Shown: positions 35,155 to 48,035 of the stretch, in pieces
Layout of the letters: every line of letters starts with the position of its first letter
How positions within the stretch are numbered: the stretch's first letter is position 1
Origin: Antedon mediterranea
Lineage: Eukaryota; Echinodermata; Crinoidea; Comatulida; Antedonidae
Assembly (NCBI RefSeq): GCF_964355755.1
Contig: NC_092674.1
Location: forward strand, 20,920,001-20,984,000
Direction: 5' to 3'
Length of the DNA stretch: 64,000 nt
Translations under genes and position numbers: made by a program
The notes under the pieces: generated by a model
Seen by the model: the letters and a program-made list of their open reading frames with translations, nothing else
What the model was told of the DNA's origin: nothing
Databases searched by the model: none

Positions 35155-37700
35155 ACTCCTCACATAGTCGATTCAAACTGTTTCATTACCACAAAAAAAT
35201 TGCAAGAAAATATGGTCTCAACAAATATATATCAAAAGTTTACCAAAATCGGAATACCGCAAAGGTTCAAATTGTGACGTTAAAAAACATGGCCGCCAAT
35301 TTTTTAAAATCGGTAGTAGACAGCTGTAATTGGTGTCAAATTGTTCAAAATATATATGTTTATATTTACACTTTTGGAACATTTTGTTGAAACATGACCG
35401 AAAATTCCATTTTGTGACCTTTGACATATATAGCATGATGTTTATATATCTACGTAACTGCAAATCACAGAGTCTTGATATTGGTGTCAACATGTTCAGA
35501 ACATACATATTTATATTTACCTTTTTAAAACATTTTGTTAAAACATGACCGGAAATTCCATTTTGTGACCTTTGACCCATATATAGCATAAAAAAACTGT
35601 TCATATCTACGTAACTAAAAATTATAGAACCTTGATATTGGTGTTAAAATGTTCAGAACATACATATTTATATTTACTGTTTTTGAACATTTTGTTAAAA
35701 AATAACCGAAAACATAAGGTTTTGACCTTTGATACTTATGGCATGAAATAATTATCACATACATGTACATGAGGCATGTATTTTACACGAAGGATATTTT
35801 CATGCAGAGCATGTAATCAGCTTTCGCACTTAGACACACAGCGTGTTGAAGATTCAAACGTAGTATTTTGTAAAAATTTTTAAATATAAAATACCTAAAT
35901 TATTCCTAACTTGATTACAGATTAATATAGAGGAATCTTTATTTGTAATAACTGCCAGGTTTGTGGACGTTCAGTTTAATTGTTTGTTCCGACATACCAC
36001 TCTTCTGCTCCTTTGTAATTTCGTATAATTAAATGCTCCACACACTTTCCAAAAAAATCTGGAATGGGAATATTTGATGCACATTTACATTTCGAGGGAG
36101 AGTTCAGATGTTTTTATGATTCTTGTTGCCATATTTTGTAGCGAGAATTTAAATTGTGTCATCTTTGTTTTGTACAGTATTTGGATTTTGTTCACAGTTT
36201 TTGTCTTTCGTCGGAAATTATTTGCAGAGAAAGTGGATGCGGTGTAGATTCTTCAGCAGAGCCTGTATAATGGTTATGGTGAATGATCACTTTCAAATTT
36301 GATAATTAATTCATCTGTTGATTTGCCATCATTGTTCCCAGTTTCCCATAACTTTTGGTAGATGTTCGAATCGTGACAATTCCAACTGTGCCATAGTTTT
36401 CTCCTTTTTTAGACGTTCCATCTAGATGTAATGTATGATTGGATTTGTCAAGCAGTTCTTGCGAGGATGACAACTAATCCATGTGTATTTTTGATAACGG
36501 CTCTGTCTCCAAGCTTCCAAGTTGTGAAACACATGTAGTCTATAGCATTTCTAGCTCCAACATTATACTTTGTTGTTGTTGTTTAATAAATCCATAATTC
36601 AACTATTTTTCATTGTAATGTCCATGTTCATATTACGTCTTCATCACTCTGTTTTTTCACTTCTTTGTTGTCATTTCTTCAAGTTTGCTTGCTCAAGATT
36701 TGAGGCATGTTCAAGAAGAATTCCATTATATTTTTTTTTCATTATTGCACCACAGCTCTTACAACTTTCTCACCCTTTAATCTCCTTCCTTTAATCCTTG
36801 TAAACATGCTAGTTTGCATTGTTTCACTTCTCCCTTGTTATTGCTTCCAATTACTTTTATTTAATCTGTAACTGTTCAGCTTTTAACCCATTGATATCAT
36901 ATCAGAGGCCAACGTGCTATAGATGGTTTTAATTCTTCCTTTTGTTGACATTTTTTGGTGTGTATCGTGACATTTTTTCTCTTGCATCTATTATTTTTAC
37001 ATTATTTTCAAACTGTATAGTTACACAATCAAGTTCCTTTGCCATTGTTTGCATTTGATTGTTTTCACTGCCATTTGCCTTTTATTTCCTTTAATCCATT
37101 TTCACATGCAATTCCTTTCAGATCATGTATGTGTATTATAGGCTCTGCATAGACATCGTGTCATGGGAAAACCTTGTGTTTTCAATTATTTTTCAACAAC
37201 ATTTTCAAAAACAGTAAATATAAATATGTATGTTCTGATCATTTTGACACCAATATCAAGGTTCTATGATTTTTAGTTACGTAGATGTGAACATTTTGTT
37301 ATGCCATATATGGGTCAAAGGTCACAAAATGGAATTTCCGGTCTTGTTTCAGCAAAATGTTTAAAAAGGGTAAATATAAATATGTATGTTCTGAACATTT
37401 TGACACCAATATCAAGACTCTGTGATTTGCAGGTACGTAGATATATAAACGTCATGCCATATATGTCAAAGGTCACAAACTGGAATTTCCGGTCATGTTT
37501 CAACAAAATGTTCAAAAAGTGTAAATATAAACATATATATTTTGAACAATTTGACACCAATTACAGCTGTCTACTACAAGCGGTAACATTGGCGGCCATC
37601 TTTTTTAAGGTCAAATTTTGAACCTTTGCGGTAGTAAGTCTGATTTGAGTAAACTGTTGATATATGTTTTTTGAGACCATATTTTATTTTAATACATCAA
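35155..37700. mobile_element. Foldback element with ~550-bp inverted arms and 1.5-kb loop
   Basis: The left arm (35155-35710) and right arm (37190-37700) are inverted copies: TATGGTCTCAACAAATATAT against ATATGTTTTTTGAGACCATA at the outer ends. Each arm holds about three ~170-bp subunits with TCCATTTTGTGACCTTTGAC, TATCTACGTAACT and TTGATATTGGTGTCAA. The loop (35711-37189) is AT-rich with no gene I recognise. Frames 35218-35604 (minus) and 37301-37621 (plus) are the same repeat read twice, not genes. Confidence 0.8.
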
Positions 37701-38234
37701 AAAAACATTTTCTTGGGGTTAGGCCCTATATTTTCATTGATCCGACTAACAGACTTTTGCTAGAATCGACGTGAGTGATATAGGGCGAAGATTTGAAGCA
37801 GTAGGAATTTCATAGTGGTTACTTTGGGGGACTCCGGGGACCGAAATGATGGAATGGGATTGTAATCTATTGCTCACAATTTGGATTCCCTTATGCCAAT
37901 TGGATGGATCATTCTTTTTTAAATTTGAAAGGCGGTCTTGATAAAAGAATTTTTTTTGCTGATTTGATAGAGAAAATGATTTTGTTTCTAAGGAAGCGCC
38001 ACAGGTACGTTTTATTTTGGCAAAAGGCTACTTAACAAAAACCTTATTACGACATCTTCAGATAAATGTTTTAATTCTGGTAAAGTTACAAAATGCTATG
38101 CTTAGACATTTTTTTAGATAGGCTGTGCACAAAATCGTGGAAAGAAAGAAGAATAAAGAAGAAGAAAAGAAGAAGACCCTGACAATAACAAGGGTTATCC
38201 GCAAAAAAAAAAAAAAAAAAAAAAGCCTCTTATT
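37701..38234. other. Non-coding region with module remnants
   Basis: The segment 38030-38180 (ACCTTATTACGACATCTTCA, GAATAAAGAAGAAGAAAAGA) recurs at 45535-45660 and 19905-19965. A 24-base A run lies at 38201-38224. No gene seen. Confidence 0.45.
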
Positions 38235-38794
38235 TTTTCTCCAATTATAGTGTACATAATTTCAAGTATGTACACTATAATCATTCTAAATTAACTTGAT
38301 CTTCAACATATTGTAATATGTTATGAGATGACAATTATTAATTGGACCTATTTACTCATCCCTGGAGAACGCATGACTGAACATCACAGGCAAGTAGTTC
38401 CTCGAAATAAAAGTCGTTTAAATGAGTGAGCATGGAGCATAATCGGTGTCACTCTGGAGGAATTGAAACATAATTGTGTAGCCTATACACAAATTACAGC
38501 GTGTATGTTGGTCTTCAGAAACCTGTTCGCTCATAAGTAAGTTTAATATTTATTTTCACTTATATTTTTATCTGTTTAAGTGAAGGTGAAAATAAATAAT
38601 AATACATTAATATAACAATTCACTTTCATTTTTACGAGGTTGTTAAATAGTTTAGCTAAAAATTAGGGTAGTCAATAAGCGCATTAGATTGGACATCCTG
38701 ATATCAATGTTATGGTTTTTACATATCTTAACCACATTTTACACAACCACAAATTACTGGTTAAATAGCCTTATATATTAAATAGCCTTATATA
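38235..38794. repeat. 5' block of module 3, left of the LINE insertion
   Basis: Parallels 20000-20572. It ends with AAATAGCCTTATATA present twice in tandem just before the inserted LINE. Confidence 0.65.
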
Positions 38795-41130
38795 ACGATG
38801 ATAATCAAAACCTGTTAACAGATATAATAATGGATCTACAGATAATACGGGAAGCATTGTTGGCTGCAAAAAATAATAAAGCACCAGGAGTTGACAATAT
38901 TACGAACGAACTTCTTAAAAATGGTGGTAATGCAATTGTAATGTCTCTAATGCAGTTATTTAACAAATTGATTCAAATTGAAAAGATCCCAAGTGAATGG
39001 AACTTGAGTATAATTGTTCCAATCTTTAAAAAAGGGGACAAAGCAGATTTAAACAACTATAGAGGTATTTCACTAACTTCATGTATATCAAAAATATTTA
39101 ACAGAGTTATTTCTATGCATATCTCTAGTTTCATTGAAAAAGAAGATCTGCTCTCGGAAGTCCAGGGAGGCTTTAGATCACAACATAGATGTGAAGATCA
39201 TATTTTTACCCTTAAAAGTATTCTAACATGTCGAACAAAAGAAGGGAAAAATACATATCTAGCCTTCCTGGACTTCCGAAAAGCTTTTGACAGTGTGTGG
39301 CGGGAAGGCCTATTAAAATCAGCATGGGATGTCGGAATAAGGGGAAAGGTTTGGCGAATCATTAAGTGTTTGTATAGTAATGTCAAAGCAAAGGTTAGAA
39401 TGGGGAATGATCTTACAGATCAATTTAATGTAAATAAGGGTGTAAAACAGGGATGCGTTTTATCCCCAATATTATTTTGTATCTTCATAAATGAATTTGT
39501 TAAAATGCTCCGTAGTAATGATTTAGGAGTTAGAATGAATGGTTCATGGATGGGTGGCCTCTTTTGGGCCGATGATGTTGTTTTGCTAGCTAATAATGAA
39601 TTTGAAATGTTAAAAATGCTGGATATTGCAGGGAAATATGCAAAGGAGTGGAAGTTAAGCTTCAATTATGACAAATCTAATGTAATGGTTACTGGGAAAC
39701 GTGTCAATCGTGATAAAAAATGGAAAATTGGAGATGAATTTATAACGGAGGTAAACAATTATAAATATCTAGGTGTAATAATTTGTGCAAATCAAAAAGA
39801 GCATGGTCACTACCAACATGTTATACAAAAAGGAAATCGTTTAATCGCATATATTAAAGGTATAATAGGAAATCTTGATGATTTCAATAGGGTCTATTTC
39901 GGGAATATCCTATGGAAAACAATTGCACTTCCCTCGATTAACTATGCATGTGGTGTATGGCACTGTAATTCAAAAGGCGATATTTACAATTTATAAAAAT
40001 TACAGCTACAAATGGCCAGATTCCTACTAAAAGCTCCGAGATGCACACCGCAACAAGCACTATATGGTGATTTAGGGTGGAGTCCATTATCAAAAACACA
40101 TGAAATTACTAAAATCAAATACCTCAAACGTGTTATAAATATGAATGTAAATAGATGGCCTAATATTTCACTCCATTGCATGTTTCAACTCAACAGTGAT
40201 TTTGATTCATTAAAATACAACTTTTTAGCTTTATGTAAAGAAACTTTAGATAAATGCCAAGACTTAAATATGTTTGAACAAGTTTTTGATACTGAAAATT
40301 ATACTTTTAATTCATTCTCTGTTAAAACCATAGATGACCATGTTGCAGATGCATACACTTTGGATTGGTTAAATAATATAAACCAAAAGTCATCCCTTGA
40401 AGATTACTCCAAACTAAAAGAAAGTCCTAGCCTTGAGAGTTATCTTCTTGATAAAACCAATTTCACAGGTGCAAGCTTAAAATTTAAATTAAGATCCAAC
40501 ACTTTACCTCTAGATGGACGAACCTGTAAATGGTCTAAAGAAATATCTGGCCACTGCACTATATGTCAGAGTGGTGAAATAGAAAATGTACAGCATTTTT
40601 TATTTAATTGCCAAGCTTTTAATGCTATAAGGGAGATCCAATTAGTGAAGCTAAATAATGACCTTGAAAATTTGGATGAGTCTGCAACATGGGAACATTT
40701 TATAAATGCTGATGTTAATGAAAAAACTACTATAGTTTTAGGGGGAGATATTAACTTGGATCCTAGTAAAGCTGTCTTGACAGCATTTGACAAATACTGT
40801 AAGAATTTTCTTAAAGTTGCCTGGAAAAAAAGATCCGAGTTAAAAAAGAGTTAATTTGCATTGTTGCTTTATAATTTTGTTTATTAATTTTCACTGTATT
40901 GTATTTAATGTTGCAGAGAAAGACTGGTGTACATCTCTGTAAATCTTTTTTTAAATTACTATTTGTGTTTACTGTATTCGTTGATCTTAAAGTTTATTTT
41001 CATACTTTAATTTGTTAATTAACTATTGTATAATTCATTTCCTTTTCTTTTTCTTTAAACTTATGAACGCACCGTCATAAAACGTGTGCCGCTGTTCTAA
41101 AAGCGTCTGTTCAAATAAAGTTATTATTAT
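38795..41130 (+). mobile_element. 5'-truncated LINE insertion with nearly intact polymerase ORF
   Basis: Comparison with module 2 (CCTTATATTGTTTCTTA near 20564) shows the element lies between CCTTATATA (38794) and TGTTTCTTAGACGC (41131). It lacks the endonuclease. It ends with a (TTA)n tail after AACGCACC and GTGCCGCTGTT. The related 3' ends at 3690 and 25345 show the family is multi-copy here. Confidence 0.85.
38830..40854 (+). pseudogene. LINE reverse transcriptase, one nonsense codon
   Basis: One frame runs 38830-40854 and is broken only by TAA at 39994-39996, between DIYNL and KLQLQMARFL. A single substitution from a sense codon would explain it. Landmarks are: NKAPGVDNITNELLK, IVPIFKKGDK, NNYRGISLTSCISKI, AFLDFRKAFDSV (motif A), GVKQGCVLSPILF (motif B), GLFWADDVVLLA (motif C, with Trp where Tyr or Phe is usual) and YLGVI. 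Near the end is a zinc-knuckle-like C-x2-C-x9-H-x4-C (CTICQSGEIENVQHFLFNC). The product is reverse transcriptase for target-primed retroposition. The stop and loss of the endonuclease make autonomous activity unlikely. Confidence 0.9.
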
Positions 41131-41921
41131 TGTTTCTTAGACGCACTGTTGGTAGTTCGTCGGTGAGCACAAGCATATTTTACAAATCTTAGACTGTACT
41201 AGCGTCTATTTTTGCTTATGTCAAGAGAGTTTAAAAGTGCTAAATTGAAATACTGAGGTTTTTAATAAAAATGTTGATCTATAAAATGGGTTTCGTCATT
41301 AAGTTTGAAGTAAAGTAAACGTAAACATCCGATTGGGTAAATTTGTAAAACTTATAAACTTGTGGGAGACCCGTGTTGCTAAACACGTTTAATAAACTCC
41401 CGACTCACAAAAACAACTTATTATTTGGTCATTTTTCTTATCCTTTTCTACTCAATATTTATTATTCAGTCTCAAGTTCAGATTTTCCTAACTTTATCTT
41501 TTCAGATTTTTTGTAATGACATTTTTACAGTAAGATGTACACATTACATCTTTCCTTAAAAAAAGAACCCCTGATTGATGTTTAGAGAATTATGTCTTTA
41601 ATTCTAAGTCTAACGACAAACGAGAATAAATTCTGCGGCGCATGCTGACGGCAACCTAGTACCATGGGCTACTGTAGCATTTTTCATCACTTGTTCAATA
41701 AATGAGTGCTGCACTCAGCAGACACGATATTGCTGGTTTGCGATACAAAATTTTAAAAATGTATCTTTTACAGTAAATACAAAGTACAGACGTGGTGCAT
41801 CTTTTGTACTTTTATCATAAGTGGTTTTTCTTTCCTGATTGTAGAATTAAGTTCTAGAATGTTTTTTATTACTTATTTACAAATTTTTTTTTTATTTATC
41901 AAGAATAAGTGATACATTGCA
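41131..41921 (+). promoter_or_regulatory. Upstream region of FAMeT copy 3
   Basis: The same succession of blocks as before copies 1 and 2 (GCACAAGCATATTTTACAAA, GACCCGTGTTGCTAAACACG, ACGACAAACGAGAATAAATT, TCCTGATTGTAGAATTAAGT). No TATA box is evident. Confidence 0.5.
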
Positions 41922-44836
41922 ATGGATTTGTTGAAGAAGTTATGGGGTTTTACCTGTGTACTGATCATTGTTTACAACACTGGTAAGTATTTAATATATA
42001 ATAATGGTGATTGATTCTTTCCTTATAATGCTTTTATTGTGACAGCAAATGTCTTACATGTTGATTATCTATTTACTATATTAATTATCTTTTGACAAAC
42101 TGGTTTGTTTTATAGTTGTTATGTGGTTGTGTTGAAACTAAAGCAAGTATGAACACTCCATGACTTTGAAATTGCTGATATAATCGGTTTTTTTTAAACC
42201 GAAACGAGTTATTTCATCATGTTTGACCTTGAAATCAATGTTTCACAAATAATGGTTTCGTGCAACATATTAATATTTCCATTGTATTGTGATTACCTTT
42301 AGTTTCAGATTTCATTGATTCTTTTTTTTATTTTGTAAATTTAGAGCCAAACTTTGTAAATGCATTACACGAACATAACTGTTTGTTGTCAAGCATGATG
42401 GTCCGTGATAAGAAAGACTATAATGTTAAAATGGATCGTGTTGTTAACTCTCGTTCTGCCATTCAATGCGTCAGCTTTTGTACTCTTGACCCAACATGCG
42501 TGTCTATCCGTTTTGATGGAATTAATTCATGTGTGATGTACAGCGTCGAAAGCGGTAGTTTAGATACTGACAATGGTCAACCTACATACTACGAAATTAC
42601 CAAGGTATTATGGCGTGTCCAGGGATATTTTTCAAAACAATACGTGATTAACTACAACTAGTACTATAGTGTGCTACAATTACATTTCTACTGATACAAA
42701 CACAATTATTTTGACATATTGCTCACGAACGTACGCTTACGTACTAATACGTAACAAAATATGTTAATTTTCGTCCTATTCACGCTATAACTGCACAAAC
42801 AAGTTTCTTGCAAATGCGGAATTTAATTGTTCTCCGACTTGATCCGATTTACTATAACAAATAAATAATGATTACAAAATAATATATACGGTATCTATCA
42901 TACAGTACAACATAAATAATTCTATACAATAATAATAGACCTTACATGACAATCTAAATAAGTCATAGATAAAACAATACAATATAAATAATTCTTGGTT
43001 TAAAATAATTACAACTATAATAATAATAATAATAATAATAACACTAATAATAATAATAATAATAATAAGATAAGTCTCAATTGCTTACCAAAGATATGCC
43101 TGGATAACATGTGCAGCTATAGCTATACACTATATCAATTACTACTGTACTACAGCTTTAGGCTTCTAAGTAGTCCTTGGTACATCTACCACTTCTATAG
43201 GCTTCTAAGTAAGCCTTGGTACATCTACCACTTCTATAGGCTTCTAAGTAAGCCTTGGTACATCTACCACTTCTATAGGCTTCTAAGTAAGCCTTGGTAC
43301 ATCTACCACTTCTATAGGCTTCTAAGTAGGCCTTTTGTGCTTGCTAGGTCCTTACCCAACAAGCCTAACTATCCAACTGCCAGCCACAGCCCAAGCAAGC
43401 TATGCCCTCATTAGCATAACCCATATGGTTGGTCACCTGTTCACTTGACACCCTTCAGTGAACACAAGAACAGTATACCTAGCTTGGATTTGGCACTTAC
43501 ACACGCATTACATCATAATTTACCTCCTATCAGAAACAGGCCCCGTGATCTAAGCAACTGGGTTGGGGGATTGGATCCAGTTGGGTTGGTCACAGTTAGG
43601 CATTTCTGGGTACCAAGAGTGAAATTATTTTAAAATTTAATTCTCTGGGAGTACTGTTTTTGTCGTAGGCTTAAATCCCAGATCGTTTGGTCATCAATGG
43701 ATGGTGTTACTACACACACTTACAAACGTAAACATTACTTACAGATGTTTTTCTTTTATTTTCATTTGTTGCACATCTGAGTGTTAAACATTTGAAAAAA
43801 ATGTTATTATGCCGGCCTGACCATTTTGGTGAGCACGTATTATTTAGTAGACGTAGAAAGTGTATCATGTAACTTTCGCAAGTCTGTGAAAACAATGATG
43901 CGTATTGCGCATTCGCGACTTAAATTCTTCCATCATTGACAATGTCATCATTTACTATTATTTATTCTTCATATATCTAGATAAGAAATCATGAATGTAT
44001 TGGTTACAATGAAAACAACGAGGAGGTCAAATGCGTTTACCAACATGGACATGAATGCGAAAATATGAGTAAGTTAATTACTGTCATTACACGACGAAGG
44101 GTAGAGGTTTCGTGTTCAAACAAAATACATCAAATTCAAAATGATTGATGGAGGCTCGCGTTAAAAGTTGTAAACTGGTCGTGCGTAATATCATTGTTTA
44201 ATATCATTATCATATTATGATTATTTAAATTGTGCTGCTTGGTTCATAAGAACACTGTACATTGACCGGTCACGGCACGATGGATACCATCTTAACTGTC
44301 GCTTTCGCTTGGTCAACTCACTTGCTGTTCGCCTACGTCATTGGAAACAAGCTTAATTTTGTTTTGTTTGTTAAGTTATCACTAGTTTTATCTATTTTTT
44401 CTCTACAGTCTGCAAACAATATGTTACAACTGCAAACTACGAATATCGTTTTGATATCCTAATACTACAAGTAGAAACGACGACAAGGATAGAGTTCAGT
44501 GCCGTTGCTAAAAGTGACGTTCACATTGCCTTATCGTCAAGTCCGGGGGTTATGACACCAATGTATGAGATTGTGATTGGTGGCTGGGGAAACACTAAAT
44601 CAGTCATACGCCGCTGTTCGCAGTGTGACAATGAGAAAGAACATGCTGAAACTGGAATGCTATCTGTGGATAAGTTTACCAAATTCTGGATATCGTTTGA
44701 AAATGGATCAATACGTGTTGGTCTGGTAGGCAGTGACCCTTTCATGGAATGGGATGACCCAAATCCATTTCCTTTCAAATACGTTGGATTCTCAACATGG
44801 CATAACATCAAAGGAATTTTTCAATTTTGCCATTAA
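41922..44836 (+). CDS. Secreted PAN-FAMeT protein, copy 3 (278 aa, four exons)
   Basis: Exons 41922-41982, 42345-42604, 43981-44068 and 44409-44836 (61+260+88+428 nt) are in phase with intact GT-AG sites. The signal peptide reads MDLLKKLWGFTCVLIIVYNT. The PAN-like exon starts EPNFVNALHEHNCLLSS. The linker exon is two codons longer than in the other copies (GYNENNEEVKC). The FAMeT exon has SPGVMTPMYEIVIGGWGN, CSQCDNEKEHAETGMLSVDK and a divergent end HNIKGIFQFCH. Intron 2 contains microsatellite and minisatellite DNA absent from the other copies. It appears functional. Confidence 0.85.
43017..43070 (+). repeat. AAT microsatellite in intron 2 of copy 3
   Basis: Runs of TAATAATAATAATAATAA interrupted once by CACTAATAA. 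Confidence 0.9.
43163..43332 (+). repeat. 39-bp minisatellite in intron 2 of copy 3
   Basis: Just over four units of CTTCTAAGTAAGCCTTGGTA + CATCTACCACTTCTATAGG, starting at 43163, 43202, 43241 and 43280. The 39-bp length keeps frame, so a 101-codon open frame with RLLSKPWYIYHFY repeats appears. Its lack of homologues in the other copies argues that it is fortuitous. Confidence 0.9.
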
Positions 44837-45162
44837 AAATAATTGGTAGTCTAATTATTGGTTATGTACGAAATCCATCTTTAACAGCTTTTCTCATGCC
44901 ATCCTTGGATTTACCTTGTCCGAGGCCATGGGTCTTTTCTGTTTGATGGTTGCGTTCCTTATTCTCAGTTTTGTATGTAAATCGTGTATAGAGCTTAGAG
45001 CTGCAATCTCTACGAGAATACCAACATTTTCAGAGAATGAATTCTTGTGCCTATTCTAAAGAAACCCAATATAGATCATTCAATACCAACCAACTACAGA
45101 ACAATAATTGTTTTTTAATATCCTGTCAAAACTATTTGAACTAGGTTTTAACGAATCATGTA
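44837..45162 (+). other. Spacer with a short LINE polymerase fragment
   Basis: At 45045-45110 [20 protein letters not shown] resembles the fingers/palm junction (KK...NYRPI) of a LINE reverse transcriptase, with stops after it. The rest of the stretch has no recognised content. The fragment runs directly into the FReD relic. Confidence 0.45.
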
Positions 45163-45293
45163 AACTTGACCCATCAGGATCAGGAAGGAATGGGGAAATT
45201 AATACGTGGGGGTAGTTGGGGAACGTGTACGGATATAAATATTGTATGAGAAGTTTCAAAATGATGATCAGACCAACACGTTTTACTAGATAA
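45163..45293 (+). pseudogene. Fibrinogen-related (FReD) 3' exon relic 3
   Basis: Reads GSGRNGEINTWG, then a TAG in place of the Ser codon and a one-base shift, then YGYKYCMRSFKMMIRPTRFT and TAA at 45291-45293. The upstream half of the exon, with GNCA and ANPNG, is absent, replaced by LINE sequence. The 3' flank (GAATTTATACGAAAATATTG) matches the other two relics. Confidence 0.8.
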
Positions 45294-45879
45294 TTTTTCA
45301 ATATTGAAATGAAAAACAATAAATAGTAAACTGAAAGTTAATTGGATGTTTTTTTGTATGGTGAATTTATACGAAAATATTGTAAATAATGAATATGCTT
45401 TAAATTATTCTGTTTTTAAAATATTGGCAAATTTTAAATAAAAGGTCTAGAAAATTCATTTGTATTATTTAGTATTCAAAATGTATAAGAATAATTTCAT
45501 AAAATGACACGTACGTTAGCCCGGCGCTTACGAACACCTTATTACGACATCTTCAGATAAATGTTTAATTTCTGGTAAAGTTACAAAATGCTATGCTTAC
45601 AAGTTTTTGAGAAAACAAAATTGTGGAAACAGTGACGAATAAAGAAGATGAAAAGAAGAAGATCGTGACAATAACAATAGCAATAACAATATAATAATTA
45701 TAATAACAATAATAATAATAATTCATACAATAACAATAGGCGATCATTTTATTTTAAGTTATACCTAATTATGTACTATAATACTTCTACTGATAAGATC
45801 TTTAGCATATTGTAATATACAAACGATTTTAAAACAAGTTAGTGTTTACGGAGCAACCGACCTACATAGTCGGCCCACT
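45294..45879. repeat. Shared FReD 3' flank and module remnants
   Basis: Shortened version of 18854-19980 followed by ACCTTATTACGACATCTTCA. An AAT/AAC-rich simple repeat lies at 45670-45725, then a degraded module 5' block (TTTAGCATATTGTAATATAC). Ends where LINE sequence starts. Confidence 0.55.
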
Positions 45880-47645
45880 AAAGCTGATGATAAACTTTCT
45901 CCTCGCATAAAAGAAATAAATGCATTTTGCAATGGGTTCGTTATTGAAAACTGGTCAGAAATGTACAATTGTGATTCAAAATTAGCGTTTGAAACAGTTT
46001 TATTTAAATTTTATAATATTCATGATAAGCATACTTCTCATAACACTATACCCTTCAGGAAAATACCCAAACAACCGTGGATGTCACCTGGTTTAATAAA
46101 AAGTAGTAGAAGGAAACATAAACTGTACAACAAATCTATTTTCTCTCAGAATCCCAATCACAAATCAATATAATATTAAATATAACAATATGTTCAATAA
46201 ACTTTGTCGTACAGCTAAAAGAAATTATTACTTTTCAAAATTTGACGCTGTCAAAATGTAATCTAAAAAAATTTCATCTGCGATAATTTCTGTACTCAAT
46301 TCAAATAAGACTAATAGAAATTACCCCATACTCATTGAAACAGATGATAAAACCATTACTTCTGATCAAGGCATTTGCGACTCTTTTAATAAATATTTTT
46401 CCTCAATCGGTTCTTCTCTATGCAATTCTATGTTAGATCCTCAAATTGATTTTTTAAGTCCTATCTTCCAAACCCAGTTTTTCAATAATGTTTCATTAAT
46501 CCTGTAACCGAATATGAAGTTTTACAAATAATTAACATTAATGATTTAAATTCCAATAAAGGCGGTGGTCACGACAAAAGTACGTCACGCATTATTAAAA
46601 TAGCTTCCCCTCACATTGTCAAACACTTTTACCTTTCTATTACCTCTTCTTTTTCGACTGGCAATTTTCCAAATTATTAGAAGCTCGCCAAAGTTATACC
46701 TGTTGTTAAAAAAGGCAGCAAAGATATACTCTCAAATTATAGACCGATTTCATTACTTAGTGCTTTCTCTAAAATAACATGCAGAAAGTTAATGTACTTG
46801 CGTCTTTATGACTTTCTGGACTGTCATAATATTCTTTTTACACATCAATATGGTCTCCGCAAAAATCATTCTACATCTCATGCGATTATGGATTTTATTA
46901 AAAATGTAACTGCAAAGATAATTTTTGTTATCAGTTTTTGTTGACCTATCTATAGCATTCGACGTTATTAATCATAAGATTCTTATTGGTAAATTACATA
47001 ACTATGGTATTAGAGGTATTGCTTTAGAATGGTTTACAAGTTACCTGAAACATAGGAAACAAATGTTTCTTTGGGTAACTGTCTTTCATCGGAGGAGGAA
47101 ATCACTTTTGGGGTGCCACAAGGTTCTGTCCTTGGACCATTGTTATTTTTAATTCATGTGAACGATTTATCCAGAGCCAGTCGGGTTATTTCTTTTGCCG
47201 ATGACACTACGCTTTTTTTATTCCCATCCTGATTTAAATGTTTTATATGCTACAGTGAATAATGAGTTAATATCTATAAATGACTGGTTCATCTCAAATA
47301 AACTTATTATCAACTCACGAAAAACAAATTATATCCTCAACAAAGAAAGCCTATTTATTCAAATGGAAAAACTATTGAACGCATGCCTAAAACTCTGTTA
47401 CTTGACGTCTATATTCAAGAACATTTGAGATGGACCTGTCATCAAAATCACGTAGCAAAAAAGGTTTCTAAAATAATAGGAATTATTAACTCAAATATAT
47501 TTTCCCACAAGGGTGTTCTTCTTGCTTTATATAACTCATTAATACTTCCACACATTCATTATTGTAATATAATTTGGTGTGCTGATTACCCTTCAAATAT
47601 TAACAAAGTAAACAAACTGATAAAAAAAATGGCGCTGACAGAAGC
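45880..47645 (+). mobile_element. CR1/jockey-type LINE, frameshifted
   Basis: Plus-strand frames, in order, give the linker KQPWMSPGLIKSSRRKHKLY, then [46 protein letters not shown] (motif A), [20 protein letters not shown] (motif B), VISFADDTTLF (motif C), then IINSRKTNYIL and NSLILPHIHYCNIIW with NKVNKLIKK at the end. At least four frame changes and internal stops separate these blocks. The endonuclease is missing. It is a dead, 5'-truncated copy joined at its 3' side to a Tx1-like element. Confidence 0.8.
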
Positions 47646-48035
47646 GATACATCTGTTTATACATTAAAACACTTCATGAAAAAATTGAAGTTAAAAGATG
47701 TATGGAGAAATAAAAATCCAAATAAAATTCAATTTACATGGCGAGGAAAATGCCACCAAGTATATAGACGACTTGGTTTCTGGCTAATCTCAAACAATAT
47801 TTTTGATCATGATGGAATAAAATCTTGTGACATAAGCCCTGCAATATTTACAGACCATCAGGCAATCTCAATTAAGATTGAGTTTATTGATTTAAGAAAA
47901 GGCCCTAGCTACTGGAAAATGAACAATGAACATTACAGATATTGAATATCGAAATTCTATTCGGAAAATAATTTTAAAAACACAAATAAATGAAAATAAT
48001 TTTGACCCTGAAATATTATGGGAATTAATCAAAAT

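Noticed and set aside
35218-37621. Matching open frames on the minus (35218-35604) and plus (37301-37621) strands
   Set aside because: They are the two inverted arms of one foldback element; similarity comes from the inversion, not from paired genes.
43109-43414. 101-codon frame with RLLSKPWYIYHFY repeats
   Set aside because: Minisatellite in intron 2 of copy 3, absent from paralogous introns.
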